Position numbers and translations under genes: made by a program. Positions 23,637 to 31,647 of a stretch of 44,088 bases of DNA are shown here, one piece after another. The notes below the pieces were generated by a model that saw only the letters and a program-made list of their open reading frames with translations, was not told where the DNA came from and searched no databases. The stretch is taken from assembly GCA_013214355.1 (NCBI GenBank), contig JABSSL010000048.1, forward strand, positions 1 through 44,088. Direction: 5' to 3'. Source of the DNA: Saprospiraceae bacterium (lineage in GTDB: Bacteria > Bacteroidota > Bacteroidia > Chitinophagales > Saprospiraceae). Each line of letters opens with the position of its first letter. The first letter of the stretch is position 1.

Positions 23637-24419
23637 ATGAATCGATTCTGCTTATTCGCTTGCTGTATGCTCTTGACTGTAGGACTTAATGGACAAGATT
23701 TTTCGCTCTTTGCGAAAAAAAGTTTTCAAGCCAAAGACGGTGGCACGCTTCCGTATAGAATTCTCCTACCAGAAAACTACGATGCCACTAAACAGTATCC
23801 ACTGGTACTCTTTTTACATGGGGCGGGGGAGAGAGGAGATGACAACGAAAAGCAGTTGGTTCACGGAGTAAAAACTTTCTTACAGGCCGAACATCGAGAG
23901 CAATTCCCTTGCATCCTTATCGCACCACAGTGCCCCAAAGACAGCTACTGGGCCTCTCCAAAATTTGAGCGAACGAAATATCCAATTGATTTTGACTTTA
24001 ACTATGAATATGATGAAACCGTAGCCCTGGACAGGGCCATTCAACTCACTCGCTCCATTATCAAGCAACTGTCTGTTGATAAAAAACGGGTCTATATTAC
24101 AGGCTTGTCTATGGGAGGAATGGGGACCTACGAAGCTGTTTACCGATATCGGAAATTATTTGCCGCTGCTGTGGCGGTTTGTGGAGGAGCGGATGTAGCT
24201 GCTTACAAGAAGAAGCATGCAAAAATTCCATTTTGGTTATTCCATGGAGATGTGGATGGAGTAGTAGAAGTAAAACATTCTAGAGCGATGAAGGACAAGC
24301 TGGAGGAGCTAGGAGCAGAAGTCCGCTATACCGAATATGCGGGCGTAAACCACAATAGCTGGGAAAAGGCTTATGAAGAATCAGAATTACTTCCTTGGTT
24401 GTTTGCTAAAAGCCGCTAA
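23637..24419 (+). CDS. Secreted alpha/beta-hydrolase (predicted carboxylesterase/peptidase)
   Basis: This 260-aa exported protein has a signal peptide (1-20, ending GLNGQ). It has an alpha/beta-hydrolase core of the dienelactone hydrolase/prolyl-oligopeptidase type. The oxyanion segment LFLHGAGERGDD is at 58-69. The nucleophile is Ser158 in GLSMGG. The acid is Asp205 or Asp207 in HGDVDGVV and the base is His239 in GVNHNSW. Relatives are annotated as predicted peptidases, feruloyl esterases or phospholipases. The length fits. Its TAA overlaps the ATG of the next (frameshifted) membrane gene by one base. Confidence 0.87.
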   Translation: MNRFCLFACCMLLTVGLNGQDFSLFAKKSFQAKDGGTLPYRILLPENYDATKQYPLVLFLHGAGERGDDNEKQLVHGVKTFLQAEHREQFPCILIAPQCPKDSYWASPKFERTKYPIDFDFNYEYDETVALDRAIQLTRSIIKQLSVDKKRVYITGLSMGGMGTYEAVYRYRKLFAAAVAVCGGADVAAYKKKHAKIPFWLFHGDVDGVVEVKHSRAMKDKLEELGAEVRYTEYAGVNHNSWEKAYEESELLPWLFAKSR

Positions 24420-25086
24420 TGAAACACTCCTTTTATGAACTACCTCGTTCTCGGCAATGGAGACTGAGCATCATTTTCGCCATCGTCGGTGGCTTATTAA
24501 TACTCAGCAGTATTTTTCTGTGCATGTATCTCCTACAACCTTGGCTTTTACTGCTGCTGATACCATTCTATTTCGTTTATGCTCAATTACTGGATATCCC
24601 ATTTGGACATCTGCGGGGAACCTTGAAACACTACTCTCCTATGCTGATTGTACAGCCGATTTCAGGGACCTATTACCTGCACACTACAGCTTTGTTTGAT
24701 CAATTGTTTGCCCTCCCGCACAAGGACCCTAAACTCACTAATCAACAACAGATCTTAATCTGATTTTAGACGGCTTCTTAGCGTTGATTGACGATCTACA
24801 ACAAAAGCCAGATATCCCTATTGTCGGCACCACACATTTCTTAAGTCCGAGGCGCGCCGAGAAGTTGGGATTTACCATCCAAGCTGCCGATCCGCTTAGC
24901 AACATCATTTTGGCGATCAACTATCTAAACCTGGTACTGAGTATGTCTATTACAAAAGGACGTCTACAATTTCCCAGACTTGGCCAAACCCGCAAGTTTA
25001 GTATCCAGTCGAAGGACTTGATTACCAAGGAGCCTTTATTTAGAGCTTGGAGAGATAAACTTATTTCGCGCACACAGCCCAGCTAA
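24419..25086 (+). pseudogene. Membrane protein gene interrupted by a frameshift
   Basis: Frame 24419-24763 encodes 114 aa with two adjacent hydrophobic helices (about 17-38 and 40-58). A second frame, one base back, is open from 24742 to 25086 and continues with natural-looking sequence (LILDGFLALIDDL, then GTTHFLSPRRAEKLGF). The two overlap between the stop at 24739 in the second frame and the stop at 24761 in the first, around caacaacagatctta. Loss of one base there would explain the break. Joined, they give about 222 aa. It is either a decayed gene, a sequencing error or a programmed shift; no classic slippery heptamer was seen. The family is not recognised. Confidence 0.65.
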
Positions 25087-25102
25087 TGACTTTAGCCCGC
25101 CG

Positions 25103-26134
25103 CTACAAGGGCGTCGCTTGATAAATCAATAACTCTTGAGGAGCAGCTGTGATTCGGTAAAACTGTCTCAACCTTCGCATCATCGATGACTTTTCTGCCT
25201 TCGTCATCAATTCAAAATCGTCCACCACTTTAAAGAAAGCCTTTCGTTTACTTCTAAATAATTTAAGGACGGGATGCAAGATGTTACTCGACGCTGTAAT
25301 ACCTTGGAACAAAGGCGTTTTCAACTTCTGTTGACCGAGGTCATTACGAGGGGAAGCATAGGGTGCATCCACCCAGGCTGAAAAGTCAAAATCATAGGGT
25401 ACCAAAATTAAGGAATTTCGATCTCCTTGCTGAATCATTTTCAGGTTCCGGATGGGATCAATACTCCAGTCCGTATTTCCGATCATCATCTGAAAAACAG
25501 CGATAAAAGTATGCTGGATCGTATCCAATTGACCCGGTAAGAATGAAAAGATATCCACTTCTTCTCCCTGTAGGCGGGCCGCCAGTTCATCGATATCTTC
25601 CAATAAAATTCCCCAGCGCTCAAGCGGTTCCACTCGATCCTCAATATCCTCATATCGCACCTTTACCAACTGTACACGAAGGCTTTGCAAGCTAGCTTCA
25701 TTATAGAGTTTGTACGCTAAATATTCCCGAAAAATGAGCTGGGAAGTGAGCAAACTATCTGCCAAGCAGTGGGTGATCAACTTCAGATCATCCTGTTTAG
25801 CTAAGCCCGCTTTCCCTAATGCCTTTTTCGAAAACTCTAGTTTTAATGGAGGGAATTCACAAGTCCTTCTTCGGAACTTTCCTCGCGGGCGTAGATCCAT
25901 CTTCCAATCGTAGGCGGTGCCATTCTTTTCGTATTGTAGTCTAGCGGTTTGCCAGTCGTCATTTCGTCCGTCCTGCAGCAACAATTCCAAGTCCGTCTTA
26001 ATGGTAATCGGCAAGGGATCATCTTGCAAAATCTTGACCATTAGACTGGGAGGTTCAGAAGTGGTGGTTGATGAAAAAGCCAGTAACTGGCCCACCACAA
26101 ACAAACTGCATAGGAATAATACTGTCTTTTTCAT
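25103..26134 (-). CDS. Secreted CotH-kinase-like protein
   Basis: This 343-aa protein has a signal peptide (MKKTVLFLCSLFVVGQLLAFS). The pattern RPRGKFRRRTCEFPPLKLEF (about 82-101) is followed by DDLKLITHC, FREYLAYKLYNEAS, GNTDWS (about 218-223) and VPYDFDFSAWVDAPYA. This order is that of CotH-type atypical kinases (RxRG, K-x-L/I, NxDW with the basic loop, YDxD metal site). Spore CotH phosphorylates coat proteins; secreted bacterial relatives have little known function. The relation is remote and kinase activity is not shown. The gene converges on the frameshifted gene with 16 bp between stops. Confidence 0.65.
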   Translation of the reverse strand: MKKTVLFLCSLFVVGQLLAFSSTTTSEPPSLMVKILQDDPLPITIKTDLELLLQDGRNDDWQTARLQYEKNGTAYDWKMDLRPRGKFRRRTCEFPPLKLEFSKKALGKAGLAKQDDLKLITHCLADSLLTSQLIFREYLAYKLYNEASLQSLRVQLVKVRYEDIEDRVEPLERWGILLEDIDELAARLQGEEVDIFSFLPGQLDTIQHTFIAVFQMMIGNTDWSIDPIRNLKMIQQGDRNSLILVPYDFDFSAWVDAPYASPRNDLGQQKLKTPLFQGITASSNILHPVLKLFRSKRKAFFKVVDDFELMTKAEKSSMMRRLRQFYRITAAPQELLIYQATPL

Positions 26135-26180
26135 ACTAAACTAAAGATTTGCTTTGTGTTAGTTACTAGTTTATAAAGAG

Positions 26181-26210
26181 CAGGGCGGACCAACGCAGGA
26201 GTCCACCCTG
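26181..26210 (-). terminator. Hairpin downstream of the prohibitin-like gene
   Basis: Cagggcggac (26181-26190) and gtccaccctg (26201-26210) pair at 9 of 10 positions around a 10-nt loop. On the minus strand it lies between the SPFH gene stop (26345) and the CotH-like gene start (26134). It lacks a true T-tract (ctctttata follows), so it may only attenuate or stabilise RNA ends. Confidence 0.4.
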
Positions 26211-26344
26211 TACAAAAATGCTACTAGTCGTGTAGGAACTTACAACTGAATTCTTTATGCGTTACCTTAGAGCGCTGTGCCGACCCTTAGGCACTGGTAT
26301 TGATCTTAACCTATTCTATTTCTCCTGCACGTCTAGCTCCTTAT

Positions 26345-27193
26345 CTAGTTATCTCCACCCCTTACTCTACTGATACCACTTTTCTTACCTGGCGCTGCGG
26401 GTATGGCCACTCCCTCTTCCATTATCATCGGTAGGTCTCCATCCGATACAATGATCTTAGCATTCGGCGACTTCGATAATTCCATGAAAGCCTCAATCGA
26501 TTTGAACTGTAGAATAGCAGGACTCAAGCCTTCGGCAATGATCTTCTGAGCGTCTCTGATCCCTTTCGCCTCAATTCGCTTCTGCTCTGCCTCGCGCTCC
26601 GCTTGTTGCAATACAAACTCCATTCTCTGTGCGTCTTGTTCTGCTTCCAACTTTTGCTCAATCGCTCTTGCCAAACTCGCTGGGAGTCGGATACTCTTCA
26701 ATAGTACGGCATCAATAACGAGTCCTTTTCCATCCAGGTACACCATCATTTGGTCTCGGATAGCCTTCTCAATCGTCGTTCTTTCACCCGTATGCATATC
26801 CTTCGCGTAGAAGCGAGAGGTTACGTCGGCTACAGAGGAACGGAATACGGGAAGAATGATGTTTTGCTCGTAGTTCTGTCCAATGTTCCGCAGGATAGAA
26901 GGAGCTTCCTTCGCCACCACTCGGTAAAGAATCGACACTTCTGAAACAATATTCAATCCTTCCTTAGAAGGTATACTTAATCCTACCTCCAGGTTCTCTG
27001 TCTGTGTAGAAATCTTGATGATACTAGTAAGAAAGGGGTTGTAAAACCGTAGTCCTTCCGTGTAAGTTTTGTCCGCATACTTTCCTAAAGTACGCTTTAC
27101 TCCTACCTCTCCTTCTCTAATTGTGGCACAACTGGTAAAGAAAATGATTAGTAGCAATAAACTTGTCCACCTAGAAATTTTAGATTTAGTCAT
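26345..27193 (-). CDS. Prohibitin/SPFH-domain lipoprotein
   Basis: This 282-aa protein has a lipobox (FFTSC, Cys22), so it is predicted to be lipid-anchored. The SPFH/Band-7 domain (about 25-200) starts with REGEVGVKRTLGKY and contains the LEVGLSIPSKEGLNI strand pair. A long charged coiled coil (about 175-225, EQKLEAEQDAQRMEFVLQQ onwards) is typical of prohibitins. The end is Gly/Pro-rich. Prohibitin-like proteins form membrane scaffold rings and can control proteolysis. A lipoprotein version is known in Bacteroidota. A 9-bp A/T hairpin lies just before its start. Confidence 0.88.
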   Translation of the reverse strand: MTKSKISRWTSLLLLIIFFTSCATIREGEVGVKRTLGKYADKTYTEGLRFYNPFLTSIIKISTQTENLEVGLSIPSKEGLNIVSEVSILYRVVAKEAPSILRNIGQNYEQNIILPVFRSSVADVTSRFYAKDMHTGERTTIEKAIRDQMMVYLDGKGLVIDAVLLKSIRLPASLARAIEQKLEAEQDAQRMEFVLQQAEREAEQKRIEAKGIRDAQKIIAEGLSPAILQFKSIEAFMELSKSPNAKIIVSDGDLPMIMEEGVAIPAAPGKKSGISRVRGGDN

Positions 27194-27201
27194 AGCTTAT
27201 C

Positions 27202-27222
27202 TTTTTTTGTGTGACAAAAAAA
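27202..27222 (-). promoter_or_regulatory. A7/T7 hairpin beside the prohibitin-like gene start
   Basis: Tttttttgt (27202-27210) and acaaaaaaa (27214-27222) pair perfectly over 9 bp with a 3-nt loop. The hairpin ends 9 nt before the ATG at 27193 (minus strand), where an A-rich ribosome-binding region would be, so it might limit initiation. Inference only. Confidence 0.3.
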
Positions 27223-27244
27223 CAGTTGGGAGATTCCATACTAG

Positions 27245-27275
27245 TGGCTATGCCGCTAGCGAAAAACCATAGCCA
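27245..27275. repeat. 8-bp inverted repeat
   Basis: Tggctatg (27245-27252) and catagcca (27268-27275) pair perfectly with a 15-nt spacer. It lies between the small secreted protein gene stop and the prohibitin-like gene. There is no T-tract. Confidence 0.35.
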
Positions 27276-27326
27276 AACTAATGGAGTAATCCTTCTTGTT
27301 GTCGTAAAAAAGTTTGATGTAGGCGC

Positions 27327-27806
27327 TTATCTTTCTACGTATACGTATTGTTGTTTTGCTCTAAAATTATTGTAGAATTCTACCATCGAGCTAATATTCT
27401 GAAACCGAAACCCGACTTTCCCTAAGCGTTTGTGTAAATGCTTCGCATTTGGTAGGTAACGCTTAATCATCTTTTTATAGTTGCTCGAATTGATTTCTAC
27501 CACTTCGCCGTTCACACCCAAAAAGTATCGATGCTCTTCCACCGTTCCTGCGGGCACTACCCTTAAACCTGTATCAATGGTTTCTGGGCGCACGTAGGAA
27601 TAGACAAAGAGATTCACAGGCCCTTTAACGATATGCTCAGCTGGCACAAGACCATTACCCACTCGAATCATTACCAGATCGTTATTAGCCTGTACCCTTT
27701 GTGGTATCCAGCACAAGACCAGCAAAAGACTGAATAGGAACAGGCGGAAAGCACCAGGAAATAAGTAGACAGACTTTGGGCGTGAAGGCGATGATAACTT
27801 TTTCAT
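27327..27806 (-). CDS. Small secreted hypothetical protein
   Basis: This 159-aa protein has a long basic N-terminal region followed by a hydrophobic signal (about 18-40, cleavage near RVQA). The mature part (about 120 aa) has mixed beta/alpha character (LVMIRVGNGLVPAEHI; HRYFLGVNGEVVEI) and a very basic helical stretch (YKKMIKRYLPNAKHLHKRLGK). No known domain. It begins 22 bp after the ECF sigma factor stop on the same strand, so it is probably transcribed with the sigma gene. It is not an obvious anti-sigma factor: it has no cytosolic zinc-finger or transmembrane layout. Confidence 0.65.
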   Translation of the reverse strand: MKKLSSPSRPKSVYLFPGAFRLFLFSLLLVLCWIPQRVQANNDLVMIRVGNGLVPAEHIVKGPVNLFVYSYVRPETIDTGLRVVPAGTVEEHRYFLGVNGEVVEINSSNYKKMIKRYLPNAKHLHKRLGKVGFRFQNISSMVEFYNNFRAKQQYVYVER

Positions 27807-27828
27807 AGCTTTACTTTAGGGTTGCTTG

Positions 27829-28356
27829 TTAAGAGGCCTGAACCGCGGGTAAATAGTTAAGGTTCTTTATTTTACTTTTCAGCATCTTTCTAGCAATGTA
27901 AATCCGACTCTTCACCGTTCCTAAAGGCATATCCAATCGCTGGCAAATTTCCTCATACTTGTATCCCTGATGCAACATCAAAATTGGAATACTGTATTTT
28001 TCGTCCAACTGGTGAATAAGGCCAACCACATCATTCATAGCCAGATTCATATCTCCTTCATTGCTCGCACTAAGACGATCCTGATATAAAAGGAAATCCT
28101 CTACGGAGTGATCAAAAACCTTCCCTCGACGCTTCTGTGCACGGAAATTATTGATGAAAATATTTTTCATGATCGTGCTCAACCAAGCCCTCAAATTGGA
28201 ATCTGCTGCCAGCTTCTCTCGGTATCTAAAGGCCCGTAAGGCAGTGTCTTGGAAAAGATCTTCTGCTTGATGAACATCTTGAGTTAGCTTGTAAGCAAAA
28301 CCCATCAAATATTTAGACAATTTATCGAACTCTATGGCGAAATTATTAGTACTCAT
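27829..28356 (-). CDS. ECF-type RNA polymerase sigma factor
   Basis: This is a 175-aa sigma-70 family factor. The frame extends to 28512, but the extra 52 residues are AT-driven low-complexity sequence. The ATG at 28356 (MSTNNFAIEF) places region 2 at the normal distance. Region 2 is at about 8-75 (KYLMGFAYKLTQDVHQAEDLFQDTALRAFR; LRAWLSTIMKNIFINNFR). Region 4 is at about 110-170 (YKYEEICQRLDMPLGTVKSRIYIARKML, an HTH). A polar linker joins them. No anti-sigma gene is adjacent; the next gene is the small secreted protein. Targets unknown. Confidence 0.9.
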   Translation of the reverse strand: MSTNNFAIEFDKLSKYLMGFAYKLTQDVHQAEDLFQDTALRAFRYREKLAADSNLRAWLSTIMKNIFINNFRAQKRRGKVFDHSVEDFLLYQDRLSASNEGDMNLAMNDVVGLIHQLDEKYSIPILMLHQGYKYEEICQRLDMPLGTVKSRIYIARKMLKSKIKNLNYLPAVQAS

Positions 28357-28717
28357 ATCTTCATTAATATTTTTACAATTAATGATAATAGTATTACTAT
28401 TTTTTATAGTTGTAACGCATTCATCGAACATTTGTTCTGACATGACATAAATTTTACAAAAGGGAAAAGCTAAAGAATAGATGCACTTGAATTTTTCAAA
28501 GAGAAAGATCAAATTCCTCGATCCTTACTCACCAGCAAAACTCGTCGAGTGAATCGAAAACAAAACACACATAATCAGTTAATTACAAATTAAATCATAA
28601 ACCATTTATCTCGGATTAGAATTCTAAAAGCTCAACTAAATGAGCGAGAGTTCACCCAGGATAAAGATTGGAGAACTAGAGAACTTTGCTTAGTTTGTCA
28701 GCCATTAAACATTTATC
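28357..28717. other. AT-rich divergent promoter region
   Basis: This 361-bp region lies between the sigma factor (minus) and the carboxylesterase (plus). It is strongly AT-rich near the sigma start and contains the 15-bp palindrome at 28387-28401. A tagtttg sequence about 25 bp before the esterase ATG is one base short of the TAnnTTTG consensus. No gene is seen. Confidence 0.5.
28387..28401. promoter_or_regulatory. 15-bp palindrome upstream of the sigma factor
   Basis: Aatagta-t-tactatt is a perfect 7+7 palindrome with one central base, 31-45 bp before the chosen sigma ATG. It could be an operator. If translation started further upstream it would instead be coding. Confidence 0.35.
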
Positions 28718-30298
28718 ATGCGAATAATTTTGACCGCTTCTGCCCTATTCATGGCCTTAATCACAGCTGCCCAATCCGTACAAAAAGAACAAAAACCAAT
28801 CGTAGAAACCGCCCAAGGCCAGCTCTCTGGACTACATGATTCCGGCATTTATCACTTCAAAGGAATCCCATTTGCCCAAGCTCCCGTGGGCCCACTTCGG
28901 TGGAAAGCACCACAGTCTCCAAAGCCATGGAAAGGGATCCGAACGGCTGAAAAATTTGGCCCAAGAGCTATGCAGAGATCCATCTTCGATGACATGCAAT
29001 TTCGATCAGATGGGATGAGTGAGGATTGTTTATATCTGAACATTTGGACCCCATCCCTGAAGCAAGCGCAAAAACTACCCGTCCTAGTATACTTTTATGG
29101 TGGGGGCTTATTCACAGGAGATGGTTCCGAATATCGCTATCAAGGAGTGAATATGGCTAGACAAGGGGTTGTCGCCATCACGGTCAACTACCGCTTGAAT
29201 ATATTTGGCTTCTTTGCCCATCCAGAACTAACAGCAGAGTCTGCCAACGAAGCCTCGGGTAATTACGGATTCCTCGATCAAACCGCAGCTTTAGAATGGA
29301 TCAAAGCCAATATCATAGCCTTCGGTGGAGACCCAGATCGCATTACCATCGCGGGAGAATCAGCAGGCTCCGTTTCTGTGAGCGCACAAATGGTTTCTCC
29401 CTTATCCAAGGACTTGATCGCCGGTGCCATTGGCTCCAGCGGATCTTTGATGGGAACCCTAGGAGCGAGTCCTTTATCCAACGAAGAACAGAAAGGTGTT
29501 GATTTTGTGAAGTCTCTCGGAGCTAAATCCCTAGCTGAGCTGCGTCAAATTCCAGCAGATAGTCTATTGGCTGCAACGAGCAAGGTAGGACTTACCCATT
29601 TCGCGCCTACCATTGATGGTTATTTCTTTCCGAAAGCCCCAGTCGAACTCTATGAAGCCGGTGCGCAAGCACAGGTCCCTTTATTAATTGGTTGGAATTC
29701 TCAGGAGAGCAGTGAAAGAGCGATCCTCGGAGCCGCAGCGCCCAACCCAAAGAATTTCAAAGCAGCCGTCGAAAAACTATACGGTGAGCAAGCATCTCAA
29801 ATTCTAGCAGCCTATCAAGCCGAGCAACCAGTGGAAATCCTCCAGGCGGCGAGAGATTTGGCCGGCGATCGCTTTACCGGCTTTAGCTCCTGGAAATGGA
29901 GTGATGTTCATGCTCAAACAGCTCAACCGGTCTACCGATACTACTTCACCAAAGCCCGACCTACTCCCGAATTTCAGGATGTACCCGTAGGGCAGCCCTG
30001 GTTAGAAGGTGGTGCGGTACATTCTGCCGAAATCGAATATGCCATGGGAAATCTCCCTACCAACCGCGTATACAATTGGACCGCAGAAGATTATCAGGTC
30101 TCCCATATTTTCCAAGGCTATTATCTCAATTTTGTAAAAACAGGGAATCCAAACGGCCTAGGCCTTCCGTCTTGGCCAGCCATTAATAAGAGTGAGACAC
30201 CTCAAGTTCTCCATATCGGTATACCTACCGCATTACATCCAGATGTACATCGGGAGCGCTACCTTGTACTGGACCAATTGCGCAAAACGCAAGACTAG
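28718..30298 (+). CDS. Secreted type-B carboxylesterase
   Basis: This is a 526-aa exported esterase with signal peptide (MRIILTASALFMALITAAQS). The family signature EDCLYLNIWTP is at 102-112. The oxyanion loop reads YGGG (127-130; usually HGGG). The nucleophile is Ser215 in GESAGS after FGGDPDRITIA. A likely acid lies in the GWNSQESSE region and the catalytic His in GGAVHSAEIEY. The length is that of a full para-nitrobenzyl-esterase type enzyme. It hydrolyses carboxylic esters; the natural substrate is unknown. It stands alone, divergent from the ECF sigma factor. Confidence 0.92.
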   Translation: MRIILTASALFMALITAAQSVQKEQKPIVETAQGQLSGLHDSGIYHFKGIPFAQAPVGPLRWKAPQSPKPWKGIRTAEKFGPRAMQRSIFDDMQFRSDGMSEDCLYLNIWTPSLKQAQKLPVLVYFYGGGLFTGDGSEYRYQGVNMARQGVVAITVNYRLNIFGFFAHPELTAESANEASGNYGFLDQTAALEWIKANIIAFGGDPDRITIAGESAGSVSVSAQMVSPLSKDLIAGAIGSSGSLMGTLGASPLSNEEQKGVDFVKSLGAKSLAELRQIPADSLLAATSKVGLTHFAPTIDGYFFPKAPVELYEAGAQAQVPLLIGWNSQESSERAILGAAAPNPKNFKAAVEKLYGEQASQILAAYQAEQPVEILQAARDLAGDRFTGFSSWKWSDVHAQTAQPVYRYYFTKARPTPEFQDVPVGQPWLEGGAVHSAEIEYAMGNLPTNRVYNWTAEDYQVSHIFQGYYLNFVKTGNPNGLGLPSWPAINKSETPQVLHIGIPTALHPDVHRERYLVLDQLRKTQD

Positions 30299-30335
30299 AA
30301 AGCTCAAAGAAAAGCCGTACTTTTAAGTAGGAAGA

Positions 30336-30351
30336 AAGCTGATGTCAGCTT
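30336..30351. repeat. 16-bp palindrome
   Basis: Aagctga-tg-tcagctt is a perfect 7+7 dyad with 2-nt centre, 38 bp after the carboxylesterase stop. It precedes a second, longer dyad. Confidence 0.4.
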
Positions 30352-30370
30352 GTAAAAAGCATCGCTGCAA

Positions 30371-30416
30371 ACATCTGAAGTTTTGCCAAGCATCAGCCAG
30401 GTATAACTTCAGATGT
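30371..30416. repeat. 12-bp inverted repeat with 22-bp spacer
   Basis: Acatctgaagtt (30371-30382) and aacttcagatgt (30405-30416) are perfectly complementary. It sits 53 bp before the FG-GAP lipoprotein start. No T-tract follows, so terminator function is uncertain. An operator or leader hairpin is possible. Confidence 0.5.
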
Positions 30417-30468
30417 CTCGCATGGCCCTCAACTTTCTTCCTATTTTGTTCATCAATCCAAAACGAAA

Positions 30469-31647
30469 ATGCGATTCGCCACCAACCTACTCTTGGGGCT
30501 GTTGGTACTGCTCTTTAGTAGTTGTCATACCCCTTCATCCAATTCTTCTGATCCTCCTTCCAAAGAATTATCCTTCCAGCTTCATGAGATCAACAAAGAA
30601 GCCTTGTACAGTTCGGTTGCTACTATGGATGTCGACAAGGACGGCGACCTGGATATCGTACACGGAGGAGCTTGGTACGAGGCACCAAGCTGGCAATCGC
30701 ACTTTGTGACGGAGGTAGAGGTCATTAATGGTCGCCCGGACGGTTATTCCCATCTAGAAATAGATGTAAACCAAGATGGGTGGCAAGATATTGTCCATGT
30801 CAATTTTCGCAGTAAGTCCATTTACTGGTTGGAACATCCCGGCGCTGAGCTCGGCGAATGGTCCAAGCATATCGTCGATGTTCCAGGCCCCATGGAAACG
30901 GGCCGCTTGCATGATGTAGATGGAGACGGACAGATGGACCTAGTCCCCAGCGCCTGGGAATTTGCGGCCTGGTACGAGATTATCGTGGAGGAGGAAGGAG
31001 GTACCCCCAAATGGGTACGACATGAAATCACCCCAGCGGGAGCAGGCCATGGAAGTGGCTTTGGTGATATCAATGGCGATGGTCGAGCTGATTTTGTAGG
31101 AACAAAAGGCTGGGCTGAAGCTCCGGAGGACCCTAGGAATGGGCAATGGGTTTGGCATGCCGAATTTGAATTAGGCAGAACTTCCATGCCCATCGTAGTC
31201 GCAGATGTAGATGATGATGGAGATAGTGATTTAATTTACTGCATTGGCCATGACTACGGCGTTTATTGGGAAGAGCAATCCACCAGCGATGGCAAACGAA
31301 ATTGGACCAAGCATTTGATCGATAGTACCTGGTCGCAAGGTCATAGCCCCTTATGGGTAGACTTGGACAATAATGGCAGGAAAGAATTTGTGGCTGGCAA
31401 GCGATACTGGGCCCACGAGGGTAAAGATCCCGGGGCAACTGATCCTTTAGTCATCTATCGCTATGAATTTGATCCTCAGCAAAAAGCTTTTCAGCGTTAT
31501 ACCATTCAAGCGAATGGACCGGCAGGAACAGGGCTTGATCCTAAGGCGATAGACATTGACCATGATGGTGATCTAGATCTAGTCCTACCCGGGCGGAGTG
31601 GATTATATTGGTATGAAAACCTGTTGCTCAACCCCACTTCCAGCTAG
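30469..31647 (+). CDS. FG-GAP/VCBS-repeat lipoprotein
   Basis: This 392-aa lipoprotein (lipobox LFSSC, Cys19) folds as a predicted beta-propeller. Calcium-type loops recur: DVDKDGDLDIVHGG (about 54-67), DVNQDGWQDIVHV, DVDGDGQMDLVPS, DINGDGRADFVG, DVDDDGDSDLIY and DIDHDGDLDLVLP near the end. Such propellers bind calcium and act as surface-exposed adhesion or carbohydrate-contact modules. There is no catalytic domain. The stop overlaps the stop of the convergent gene by the four bases ctag. Confidence 0.88.
   Translation: MRFATNLLLGLLVLLFSSCHTPSSNSSDPPSKELSFQLHEINKEALYSSVATMDVDKDGDLDIVHGGAWYEAPSWQSHFVTEVEVINGRPDGYSHLEIDVNQDGWQDIVHVNFRSKSIYWLEHPGAELGEWSKHIVDVPGPMETGRLHDVDGDGQMDLVPSAWEFAAWYEIIVEEEGGTPKWVRHEITPAGAGHGSGFGDINGDGRADFVGTKGWAEAPEDPRNGQWVWHAEFELGRTSMPIVVADVDDDGDSDLIYCIGHDYGVYWEEQSTSDGKRNWTKHLIDSTWSQGHSPLWVDLDNNGRKEFVAGKRYWAHEGKDPGATDPLVIYRYEFDPQQKAFQRYTIQANGPAGTGLDPKAIDIDHDGDLDLVLPGRSGLYWYENLLLNPTSS

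Noticed and set aside
28357-28512. N-terminal extension of the ECF sigma factor
   Set aside because: The sequence is AT-driven low complexity and would push region 2 far from the N-terminus. The region also holds a palindrome typical of non-coding DNA.
30822-31438. Long minus-strand frames within the FG-GAP lipoprotein gene
   Set aside because: They mirror the repetitive Asp/Gly codons of the propeller and show no start context or domain.
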